From an uncultured Blautia sp. (GTDB lineage Bacteria; Bacillota; Clostridia; Lachnospirales; Lachnospiraceae), in assembly GCA_934371915.1 (NCBI GenBank), contig CAKROE010000060.1, positions 1 through 13,488 of the forward strand: DNA of 13,488 nt. The letters are read 5' to 3'. Shown in pieces: positions 6,458-12,916 of the stretch (its first letter is position 1; each line of letters starts with the position of its first letter). Made by a program: the position numbers and the translations under genes. The notes below the pieces were generated by a model. It was not told the DNA's origin. It worked only from the letters and a program-made list of their open reading frames with translations, and searched no databases.

Positions 6458-7906
6458 ATGAAAACCGGAAACCGTTTGAAAAAATGGAAAATTTTGGCGG
6501 CAGGGCTTGCGTTTATAACGACGGCATCTGCAGCGACTGCACCGGTAGTGGCAGGCAGTCTTCTTTCTGTGACCGGGGAAGCTCAGATACGCCCGATCGA
6601 AGATGGATCAGGGAAATATATTTTAAAAAGTGATGGATATTACTGTCTGAAAGAAGACGGAAGTAAGGATACTGTTCCGGCAGTGCACTATTTTGATCAT
6701 GTAAATATTGATGGAACAGTACTGGACGGATTTTATTATCATGATGAGACCGGATGTTTTCAGGCAGGAAGTTCCCACATGGTAAAAATCACGCAGCTTT
6801 CCTGTGCCCAAAATAGCGATGAAGATGTGGAGACAGTGGATTTTGACGGCTATTATATGGTAAATAATCTTGGAAAGCTGTCAGCAGCACCACAGGTTCG
6901 GTATATCAGCAATTATGTGATCGATAATACAACATATGACGGATATTATTATTTTGATGAGAATGGAAAGATGGTGACGGAAACAGGGACACATGATCTG
7001 GAAATGACATCGAACGGACAGATGTTTTCCGGAACGTATTATTTCGGAGGTCCGAATGGGGCGCTGCTTCAGGAAGCAGGTGTGACTGAGGATGGTTTTC
7101 CGGTGGATGCGACAGGTAAGGTGACCGGACTTGATGATCTTGGGATGGATACACTGGAGCCGCAGCTTACATCCATGTTGAGTGGATACGATGGTACGTG
7201 GAGCGTCTATGTCAAAGATCTTGATACGGATGAAGAAATTGTACTGAATGATACACAGATCTATTCTGCAAGCCTCATCAAAGCTTTTGTTATGGCGAAA
7301 ACATATGAGGATATGGATACCGTTCTGGAACACGAAGCAGCCCTGATGAAAATGGACAAAGACAACGCAAAGGTGAAGGATAAGGTAGATACCCTTCTGT
7401 GGAACATGATCACAGTCAGTGACAATGAATCCTGTAATGAACTTGGAAGACTCCAGTCTGAAAAACATGATTTTCTGGATGGAGCAGAACTGGTAAATAA
7501 ATATCTGGAAAAAGAAGGCTATACAGAAACTACATATCAAAACACGCTGCATCCTTCTTCATCCCAGAAGCTCAGTCTTGGCGGACATAATATGACGACT
7601 GTGAAGGATTGTGGAAAACTGCTCGAGCGGATATACAAAGGGGAATGCGTCAGCAGGGATGCTTCGGAGGAAATGTTGAATCTGCTTTCAAATCAGGAAA
7701 ACACAACAAAGATCCCGGAGGGTGTTCCGGCGGATGTAAAGACAGCCAACAAAACCGGAGAAACGGATGAAGACCAGCATGATATTGCAATTGTCTATGG
7801 CCCGAAGACAACCTATATTTTGTGTGTGATGTCCGAGGACAGTGCCAATGCAATCGAAAATATCCGGTCAATCTCAAAAGTTGTTTACAATTATTTAAAT
7901 CTGTAG
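6458..7906 (+). CDS. Secreted class A beta-lactamase-like serine hydrolase with N-terminal aromatic repeats
   Basis: A 482-residue exported protein. A basic N-terminus, a hydrophobic core and small residues (about 1-33) form a signal sequence; no LPXTG or C-terminal anchor is seen. Residues ~50-210 hold five DGYY/DGFYY/SGTYY-type repeats, starting near residues 59, 90, 130, 161 and 191, about 30-40 apart. These resemble cell-wall or glycan-binding repeats. From about residue 225 it is a serine beta-lactamase/penicillin-binding fold: SLIK with Ser272 and Lys275 (SxxK), SDN at 321-323 and KTG at 432-434. I see no clear counterpart of the class A Glu166 (ExxxN) between SDN and KTG, so true beta-lactam hydrolysis is doubtful. 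A peptidoglycan peptidase or esterase role, or a penicillin-binding role, is equally possible. AAGGAG (6446-6451) lies 6 bases before ATG 6458. It appears monocistronic, with its own promoter and a probable terminator. Confidence 0.85.
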   Translation: MKTGNRLKKWKILAAGLAFITTASAATAPVVAGSLLSVTGEAQIRPIEDGSGKYILKSDGYYCLKEDGSKDTVPAVHYFDHVNIDGTVLDGFYYHDETGCFQAGSSHMVKITQLSCAQNSDEDVETVDFDGYYMVNNLGKLSAAPQVRYISNYVIDNTTYDGYYYFDENGKMVTETGTHDLEMTSNGQMFSGTYYFGGPNGALLQEAGVTEDGFPVDATGKVTGLDDLGMDTLEPQLTSMLSGYDGTWSVYVKDLDTDEEIVLNDTQIYSASLIKAFVMAKTYEDMDTVLEHEAALMKMDKDNAKVKDKVDTLLWNMITVSDNESCNELGRLQSEKHDFLDGAELVNKYLEKEGYTETTYQNTLHPSSSQKLSLGGHNMTTVKDCGKLLERIYKGECVSRDASEEMLNLLSNQENTTKIPEGVPADVKTANKTGETDEDQHDIAIVYGPKTTYILCVMSEDSANAIENIRSISKVVYNYLNL

Positions 7907-7938
7907 GCAGTTATCGGGGCTGTCTGCGTTGATTTTTT
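7902..7938 (+). terminator. Probable terminator overlapping the stop codon of the beta-lactamase-like gene
   Basis: TGTAGGCAG (7902-7910) can pair with CTGTCTGCG (7920-7928) over 9 bp, including three G-U pairs, with a 9-base loop. TTGATTTTTT follows (7929-7938). The T-tract overlaps the -35 and spacer of the next promoter. Confidence 0.5.
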
Positions 7939-7957
7939 ATACAGAATCCTGTATAAT
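7929..7957 (+). promoter_or_regulatory. Sigma-A promoter with an overlapping palindrome (possible operator)
   Basis: TTGATT (7929-7934), a 17-base spacer and a perfect TATAAT (7952-7957). A perfect inverted repeat, TTATACAG-AATC-CTGTATAA (7937-7956), covers the spacer and most of the -10, a typical repressor position. A similar half-site, TTGTATAAAA, follows at 7964-7973. The predicted start near 7964 leaves a leader of about 80 bases before the ATG at 8044. That leader contains a weaker hairpin, TGCTGTC (7987-7993) with GGCAGCA (8006-8012). This probably drives the operon running toward sigH. Confidence 0.65.
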
Positions 7958-8043
7958 AACGGATTGTATAAAATAGGTTTTTTGTATGCTGTCCTGAGAA
8001 AACACGGCAGCATCACATATTAAATTCAGGAGGAGAGAAATAA

Positions 8044-8712
8044 ATGCGAGTCGATACGGATGACTTTGCCCGACCTTGTGGGGACGGGAAGAATCACCTT
8101 GTAGAAGTAGAGGAGATTTTAATTGAACCGGGAGCGGTAAATGCCCTTGAAGAAGCCATGTCAGAAGGCTTTCTGAAGGAATACATATCACCGCTTCTGA
8201 TCTGTGACACAAATACCTGTAAGGCAACAGAAGAAATCATGGAAGATATTTATGACCGGTGTCAGGTCCTGGTGCTGGATGCGGATGATCTTAAGGCTGA
8301 CCGACATGCAGTAAAGATTGTAGAGAACTATATGGATGAGGACATTGATCTGATCCTTGCGGTAGGTTCCGGTACGATCCATGACATCAGTCGTTATGTG
8401 GCTTCTCAGTACAAAATTCCTTTTGTTTCTGTGCCGACAGCAGCAAGTAGTGACGGATTCGTATCTACGACGGCAGTTATGACTTTCAACGGAATACAGG
8501 AAGAGGTGCCGGCAGCAGTGCCTGTAGCACTGTATGCGGACACGGATATATTTGCAAAGGCACCGGCTGAGCTTAATGCTGCCGGAGCAGCAGAAATTTC
8601 GGATGACAAAATATCCCTGTCCCTCATTGAAGAGGGTGATCCGGAAGCCTGTGAAAAACTGATGTATGCACTGATTAAATCCGGGTTTTCCGGTCAGGCA
8701 GAAGGAGAATGA
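8044..8712 (+). CDS. Internally deleted and C-truncated sn-glycerol-1-phosphate dehydrogenase-like protein
   Basis: Residues 1-181 read as the N-terminal NAD(P)-binding half of the G1P dehydrogenase (AraM/EgsA) branch of the iron-containing alcohol dehydrogenase superfamily. Visible motifs are ILIEPGAV near the start, [16 protein letters not shown], and [21 protein letters not shown] followed by [10 protein letters not shown]. After AAG (residue 181) the family normally continues GxGDMLxKY with a metal-binding Asp. Here it jumps to a short tail, [17 protein letters not shown], resembling a later helix of the family, and stops. The 222-residue product (family about 350-400) thus lacks the metal ligands (Asp and the later His pair) and most of the C-terminal domain, so it is unlikely to be catalytic. 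Yet the frame is clean, AGGAGGAG (8028-8035) precedes the ATG, and a good promoter lies upstream. It ends 1 base before ispF and carries the ispF ribosome binding site. It could be a decaying relic kept for coupling. Confidence 0.72.
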   Translation: MRVDTDDFARPCGDGKNHLVEVEEILIEPGAVNALEEAMSEGFLKEYISPLLICDTNTCKATEEIMEDIYDRCQVLVLDADDLKADRHAVKIVENYMDEDIDLILAVGSGTIHDISRYVASQYKIPFVSVPTAASSDGFVSTTAVMTFNGIQEEVPAAVPVALYADTDIFAKAPAELNAAGAAEISDDKISLSLIEEGDPEACEKLMYALIKSGFSGQAEGE

Positions 8713-8713
8713 T

Positions 8714-9193
8714 ATGAGAGTTGGAATGGGATATGATGTACACAAACTGACAGAAGGAAGGAAACTGATCCTCGGTGGTGTGGATATTCCGTGGGAAAAA
8801 GGCCTTCTGGGACATTCAGATGCGGATGTACTGATCCATGCGGTTATGGATGCCCTGCTTGGTGCTGCGGCACTTGGTGATATCGGGAAACATTTTCCGG
8901 ATACAGATCCGGCATACAAGGGAATCTCAAGTGTGAAGCTTCTGGTGCATGTGGCCGGTCTTTTACGCGAGCATGGCTACGAAGTAGGAAACATCGATGC
9001 AACGATCATTGCCCAGAAACCAAAGATGGCACCGCATATCCCGCAGATGCGCAAAAATATGGCGGAAGCGCTTGGCATTCCGGAATCAAAGATCAATGTA
9101 AAGGCAACGACAGAAGAAGGCCTTGGATTTACCGGAAGCGGAGAGGGGATTTCTTCTCAGGCTATTTGCCTGCTTACCGAAATACAGAACTGA
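8714..9193 (+). CDS. ispF: 2-C-methyl-D-erythritol 2,4-cyclodiphosphate synthase
   Basis: Catalyses the cyclisation of CDP-methylerythritol 2-phosphate to methylerythritol cyclodiphosphate with release of CMP, in the MEP pathway to isoprenoid precursors. The 159-residue product has full family length. Metal ligands Asp8 and His10 (GYDVH) and His42 ([10 protein letters not shown] region) are present, as are [12 protein letters not shown] and the C-terminal [14 protein letters not shown] signature, so it should be active as a homotrimer. GAAGGAG (8701-8707), inside the end of the preceding gene, lies 6 bases before ATG 8714. The preceding stop is only 1 base away, so translation is probably coupled. 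In Bacillus ispD normally precedes ispF; no ispD is seen here. cysS follows 32 bases after the stop. Confidence 0.97.
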   Translation: MRVGMGYDVHKLTEGRKLILGGVDIPWEKGLLGHSDADVLIHAVMDALLGAAALGDIGKHFPDTDPAYKGISSVKLLVHVAGLLREHGYEVGNIDATIIAQKPKMAPHIPQMRKNMAEALGIPESKINVKATTEEGLGFTGSGEGISSQAICLLTEIQN

Positions 9194-9225
9194 TTCAGCT
9201 TAAAATAATATCGGAGGAAAGAGAT

Positions 9226-10635
9226 ATGAAGCTTTTTAATACAATGTCACGCAGAAAAGAGGAATTCGTACCGCTCGAAGAAGGTAAGGTACGGATGTAT
9301 GTATGCGGACCGACAGTATATAATCTGATCCACATCGGAAATGCAAGACCGATGATCATTTTTGACACCGTACGCCGCTATCTGGAATACAAAGGTTACG
9401 AAGTAAATTATGTATCCAACTTTACAGACGTTGATGACAAGATCATCAAAAAGGCAATCGAGGAAGGTGTAAGCTCTGAAGAAATCTCACAGCGTTACAT
9501 CGCAGAATGCAAGAAGGATATGGCCGGCATGAATGTAAAACCGGCAACGACACATCCGCTGGCAACACAGGAAATCGATGGAATGATCGATATGATCCAG
9601 ACACTGATCGACAAGGGATATGCTTATCCGGTTGCTGATGGTACCGTATATTTCCGTGTAAAGAAATTCAAAGAATACGGCAAACTTTCTCATAAAAATC
9701 TGGATGATCTGCAGTCCGGTTTCCGTTCTCTGCAGGTATCCGGCGAAGACCAGAAAGAAGATCCACTGGATTTCGTACTCTGGAAACCGAAAAAAGAAGG
9801 GGAACCATTCTGGAAATCTCCATGGTGCGACGGAAGACCGGGATGGCACATCGAGTGCTCCGTTATGTCAAAGAAATACCTCGGAGAAGAAATCGATATC
9901 CATGCAGGTGGAGAAGATCTTGTTTTTCCACATCACGAAAATGAGATCGCACAGAGCGAATGCTGCAATGGAGTTCCTTTTGCAAAATACTGGATGCACA
10001 ATGCATTCCTGAACATTGACAACCGTAAGATGTCCAAATCTCTCGGAAATTTCCGTACCGTCCGTCAGATCGGAGAGCAGTACGATTTGCAGGTGCTTCG
10101 TTTCTTTATGCTGAATGCTCATTACAGAAGTCCGCTTAATTTCAGTGCAGACCTGATGGAATCTTCTAAGAATGCACTGGAGCGAATCACGGATGCGGCT
10201 GCAAGACTTCGTGACCGTCAGGCAGCAGCTTCTGTACAGGAAGCGTCTGAGGATGAAAAGAAGATGATGCAGGAAGAAGCTGCGTTTGTAGCAAAATTTG
10301 AAGAAGCAATGGATGATGACTTCAATACAGCAGATGCACTTGCCGCAGTATTTGAACTGGTTAAATTCGGAAATACAAATGTGCAGGAAGGAAGCTCCGC
10401 AGAGTTTGCAGCGCATACACTTGAAGTGATGACAAAACTTTGTGATGTCCTCGGACTGATCCTTGACAAAAAGGAAGAGATTCTTGATGAAGAGATCGAG
10501 AATCTGATCGCAGAACGTCAGGCAGCCAGAAAGGCAAAAGATTTCGCGAGAGCAGATGAAATCAGAGGATTACTTCTTGATAAAGGAATCGAGCTGAAGG
10601 ATACTCGAGAAGGTGTAAAATGGAAACGAATCTGA
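9226..10635 (+). CDS. cysS: Cysteinyl-tRNA synthetase
   Basis: Attaches cysteine to tRNA-Cys in the cytoplasm (class I aminoacyl-tRNA synthetase). The 469-residue product is of normal length. It has CGPTVYN with zinc ligand Cys27, the HIGN signature at 36-39, further zinc ligands at Cys211 (GWHIECS), His236 and Glu240 (HHENE), and KMSKS at 268-272. The C-terminal helical anticodon region ends with the usual RxxARxxKDFxxADEIR segment. I chose ATG 9226 because GGAGG (9213-9217) lies 8 bases upstream; the longer frame would run back into ispF. The gene order ispF-cysS-mrnC-rlmB matches Bacillus, except that gltX and cysE are absent. There is no room for a T-box leader directly upstream, so it is probably transcribed from further upstream. 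Confidence 0.98.
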   Translation: MKLFNTMSRRKEEFVPLEEGKVRMYVCGPTVYNLIHIGNARPMIIFDTVRRYLEYKGYEVNYVSNFTDVDDKIIKKAIEEGVSSEEISQRYIAECKKDMAGMNVKPATTHPLATQEIDGMIDMIQTLIDKGYAYPVADGTVYFRVKKFKEYGKLSHKNLDDLQSGFRSLQVSGEDQKEDPLDFVLWKPKKEGEPFWKSPWCDGRPGWHIECSVMSKKYLGEEIDIHAGGEDLVFPHHENEIAQSECCNGVPFAKYWMHNAFLNIDNRKMSKSLGNFRTVRQIGEQYDLQVLRFFMLNAHYRSPLNFSADLMESSKNALERITDAAARLRDRQAAASVQEASEDEKKMMQEEAAFVAKFEEAMDDDFNTADALAAVFELVKFGNTNVQEGSSAEFAAHTLEVMTKLCDVLGLILDKKEEILDEEIENLIAERQAARKAKDFARADEIRGLLLDKGIELKDTREGVKWKRI

Positions 10636-11045
10636 TGCAGCTGAAAGAGTTGTTTCACCTGGAAGACCAGGATCTGCGGAGTTATTCTCCGCTGACTCTG
10701 GCATATATCGGGGATGGAGTTTATGAACTGATCATCCGGACAATCCTCGTTAAGAAAGGCAACTGCCCGGTAAACCGTCTTCACAAGAAAGCAAGCAGTC
10801 TGGTGAAAGCCGGCGCGCAGTCTGCAATCATGGAAGTGATTGAGGAAAAACTGACACCGGAGGAGCTGAGTGTTTACCGCAGAGGCCGGAATGCACATTC
10901 TCCGACTATGGCAAAACATGCAACAATGGCAGATTACCGTCGTGCGACCGGTTTTGAGGCGCTGATGGGATACTTATATTTAAAAGAGGATTACACACGG
11001 ATGCTCACTTTGATCCGTATGGGAATCGGAGAGGACATTTTATGA
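10620..11045 (+). CDS. mrnC: Mini-ribonuclease 3
   Basis: Mini-III is an RNase III-type catalytic domain without a double-stranded RNA-binding domain; in Bacillus it trims 23S rRNA precursors. The 141-residue length is typical. SPLTLAYIGDGVYEL contains the catalytic Asp32. RNAHSPTMAKHATMADYRRATGFEALMGYLYL holds the second acidic active-site cluster, with the helix seen in RNase III enzymes. It overlaps the end of cysS by 16 bases. GAAGGTG (10608-10614) sits 5 bases before ATG 10620, supporting this start; ATG 10635, sharing the cysS stop as TGATG, is a plausible shorter alternative that loses five residues. It overlaps rlmB by 4 bases, indicating strong translational coupling of two rRNA maturation genes. 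Confidence 0.95.
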   Translation: METNLMQLKELFHLEDQDLRSYSPLTLAYIGDGVYELIIRTILVKKGNCPVNRLHKKASSLVKAGAQSAIMEVIEEKLTPEELSVYRRGRNAHSPTMAKHATMADYRRATGFEALMGYLYLKEDYTRMLTLIRMGIGEDIL

Positions 11046-11785
11046 GTGAACAGATAGAAGGACGCAACGCGGTACTGGAAGCTTTCCGTTCCGGAAAATG
11101 CGTGGACAAGCTTTTTATCCTTGACGGATGTCAGGATGGACCGGTGCGTACGATTGCAAGAGAAGCACGCAAGACCGATACGATCATCAACTATGTGTCA
11201 AAAGAACGACTGGATCAGCTCAGTGAGACAAGAGCGCATCAGGGTGTGATCGCGCAGGTTGCAGCTTATGAGTACAGTACGGTGGAAGAAATTCTTGCCA
11301 GAGCAGAAGAAAAGGGTGAACCACCATTTTTGATTCTTCTGGACAATGTAGAAGATCCGCACAATCTTGGTGCAATCATCCGTACAGCGAATCTTGCCGG
11401 TGCGCATGGTGTTATCATACCAAAGAGACGTGCAGTAGGACTGACATCCACGGTAGCGAAAACTTCTGCAGGTGCAATCAATTATACACCGGTTGCAAAA
11501 GTAACAAATATTGTAAGAACGATTGAAGAACTGAAAGAAAAAGGAATCTGGTTTGTCTGTGCAGATATGGGCGGAGAGACCATGTATGATCTGGATCTGA
11601 CAGGACCGATGGGTCTTGTGATCGGAAATGAGGGAGAAGGTGTCAGCCGTCTGGTACGTGAAGCATGTGATTTCACAGCATCCATACCGATGAAGGGGGA
11701 CATTGATTCTCTGAATGCTTCTGTGGCAGCAGGAGTCCTTGCCTATGAAATCGTAAGACAGAGACTGGTAAAAAGCAGCAAATAA
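11042..11785 (+). CDS. rlmB: 23S rRNA (guanosine-2'-O-)-methyltransferase RlmB (SpoU family)
   Basis: SpoU/TrmH-family methyltransferase expected to 2'-O-methylate the conserved guanosine (E. coli G2251) in the 23S rRNA peptidyl-transferase P-loop. The 247-residue product has an N-terminal substrate-binding domain beginning EGRNAVLEAF. The three knotted-fold SAM motifs follow: DNVEDPHNLGAIIRTA (from residue 101), GLVIGNEGEGVSRLV (from 191) and SLNASVAAGVLAYE (from 223). The start ATG 11042 overlaps the mrnC stop as ATGA, with GGAGAGG (11028-11034) upstream. Other TrmH-family enzymes share these motifs, but length, N-terminal domain and synteny with cysS-mrnC favour RlmB. In Bacillus yacP follows; here the sigma factor gene comes directly, after 12 bases. 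Confidence 0.93.
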   Translation: MSEQIEGRNAVLEAFRSGKCVDKLFILDGCQDGPVRTIAREARKTDTIINYVSKERLDQLSETRAHQGVIAQVAAYEYSTVEEILARAEEKGEPPFLILLDNVEDPHNLGAIIRTANLAGAHGVIIPKRRAVGLTSTVAKTSAGAINYTPVAKVTNIVRTIEELKEKGIWFVCADMGGETMYDLDLTGPMGLVIGNEGEGVSRLVREACDFTASIPMKGDIDSLNASVAAGVLAYEIVRQRLVKSSK

Positions 11786-11797
11786 AGGGGAAACAGA

Positions 11798-12406
11798 ATG
11801 AGCCGTTACGATCAGTACAGCGACGAAGAACTGATTTTCAGACTGCGACAGGGAGAGACGGAAATATCTGATTATCTGATGGAAAAATACAAGGAGTTTG
11901 TCCGCAAAAAGGCAAGAGCCATGTTTTTGATCGGAGGAGAGACAGACGACCTGATCCAGGAGGGAATGATCGGACTTTTTAAGGCAATCCAGAATTACCA
12001 GCCGGATAGGGAAGCGTCTTTTCAGACATTTGCAGGTTTATGTATTGACCGGCAGCTTTACAGTGCGGTACAGAATTCAAACAGGCAGAAACATCTTCCG
12101 CTGAATACGTATATTTCGCTCAGTAATGAGGAAGAATCTGAGCATCTGGAAGGCTCGTGGGATTCCCGCACAGAAGACCCGGAATCCATTGTGATCGATC
12201 GGGAAAGTACGAGAAATCTGGAACAGGAGATCAGCAAGGTCTTAAGCCCGATGGAAAACAAAGTGCTGGATTATTATATGAAGGGATACGGTTACGTAAA
12301 GATTGCGGAGATTATGGGCAAAACACCAAAATCCATCGACAATGCGCTGCAGCGTATCCGAGGTAAGATTCGCAATTTTTCTCTTCCTTTTTTGATACAA
12401 AAGTAG
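11798..12406 (+). CDS. sigH: RNA polymerase sigma factor of the SigH (sporulation/transition-state) type
   Basis: A sigma-70 family factor of 202 residues. Region 2 includes EELIFRLRQGE and the core-binding/-10 segment DDLIQEGMIGLFKAIQNYQPDREASFQTFA. A variable acidic linker follows, then region 4, LSPMENKVLDYYMKGYGYVKIAEIMGKTPKSIDNALQRIRGKI, a helix-turn-helix for the -35. There is no region 1.1 and no full region 3, as in SigH of Bacillus (about 218 residues), which directs transition-phase and early sporulation genes. AGGGG (11786-11790) lies 7 bases before ATG 11798. The position after cysS-mrnC-rlmB is the classical sigH locus, which is the strongest support for this name; whether this strain sporulates cannot be judged here. 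Confidence 0.9.
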   Translation: MSRYDQYSDEELIFRLRQGETEISDYLMEKYKEFVRKKARAMFLIGGETDDLIQEGMIGLFKAIQNYQPDREASFQTFAGLCIDRQLYSAVQNSNRQKHLPLNTYISLSNEEESEHLEGSWDSRTEDPESIVIDRESTRNLEQEISKVLSPMENKVLDYYMKGYGYVKIAEIMGKTPKSIDNALQRIRGKIRNFSLPFLIQK

Positions 12407-12475
12407 TAAAATAACACTAACATTATTCAGAATATCGGATAGATGGTTTCTGTATATGAAAGGAGATACGAAGTT

Positions 12476-12811
12476 ATGGCAAAGATTAATAAATATTGGG
12501 GACTTGTAGCAGTCGGAGCAGTTGCTGCCGCAGCAGCAGGAGCAATCGCAGCGCTTGCATTCCGCAAAGACCCGCTGGATGATTTCGATGACTTTGATGA
12601 AGATTTTGAGGATGAGACCGAAGAAGAAACATCCGGGCCTGAAGAAAAGAAAGAAACATCTGAAGCTTTTGAAGCATGGGATGAAGCAGAAGAAGCTGTA
12701 GAAAAAGCTGTTGAAGAAACCGCTGAAACAGCAGATGCCGAGCAGGCGGTAGAAGAAGCCATCAAAGAAGAGGAAGCAGCAGATGATAAAGAAGAGCAGG
12801 AAGAAGAATAA
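12476..12811 (+). CDS. Small single-pass membrane protein with a highly acidic tail, unknown function
   Basis: I do not recognise a characterised family. The 111-residue product has a short N-terminus (MAKINKY), one hydrophobic alanine-rich segment (about residues 8-29, WGLVAVGAVAAAAAGAIAALAF), and an 82-residue tail in which 41 residues are Asp or Glu. The first part of the tail (DDFDDFDEDFEDE) has regularly spaced Phe; the second (EAWDEAEEAVEKAVEETAETA onward) is Ala/Glu-rich and probably a long helix. Topology is uncertain: the segment lacks a clear cleavage site and is followed by Arg-Lys, which fits a membrane anchor with the tail in the cytoplasm. AGGAG (12461-12465) lies 10 bases before ATG 12476. 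It follows sigH by 69 bases, so it may be the last gene of that transcript. It resembles YtxH-like small envelope proteins only in general layout. Confidence 0.75.
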   Translation: MAKINKYWGLVAVGAVAAAAAGAIAALAFRKDPLDDFDDFDEDFEDETEEETSGPEEKKETSEAFEAWDEAEEAVEKAVEETAETADAEQAVEEAIKEEEAADDKEEQEEE

Positions 12812-12849
12812 ATCTGAATCCGGTTCGGTTTGATCATAAGAACTATGAA

Positions 12850-12895
12850 AACATAAAGGAGCAGGTCAGTACAAGCTGACCTGCTCCTTTATGTT
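12850..12895. terminator. Perfect 20-bp-stem bidirectional terminator
   Basis: Bases 12850-12869 pair without mismatch to 12876-12895, leaving a 6-base TACAAG loop. The core is AAAGGAGCAGGTCAG with its complement. On the minus strand the stem ends in a T-rich run (TTTATGTTTTCAT), and on the plus strand in TTTATGTTGTATT, so it can stop transcription from both the acidic-protein gene and convergent glnS. Confidence 0.9.
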
Positions 12896-12916
12896 GTATT
12901 ATTAATTTCAGAAAAA

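Noticed and set aside
9194..9225. T-box leader ahead of cysS
   Set aside because: The gap to ispF is only 32 bases and contains just a ribosome binding site.
11786..12406. Housekeeping sigma-A identity for the sigma factor
   Set aside because: At 202 residues it lacks region 1 and the full region 3 of SigA, and its locus after rlmB fits SigH.
12427..12837. Serine-rich minus-strand open frame opposite the acidic membrane protein
   Set aside because: The Ser/Ala repeats are simply the complement of Glu/Ala codons on the plus strand, which has a proper ribosome binding site and a membrane-segment layout.
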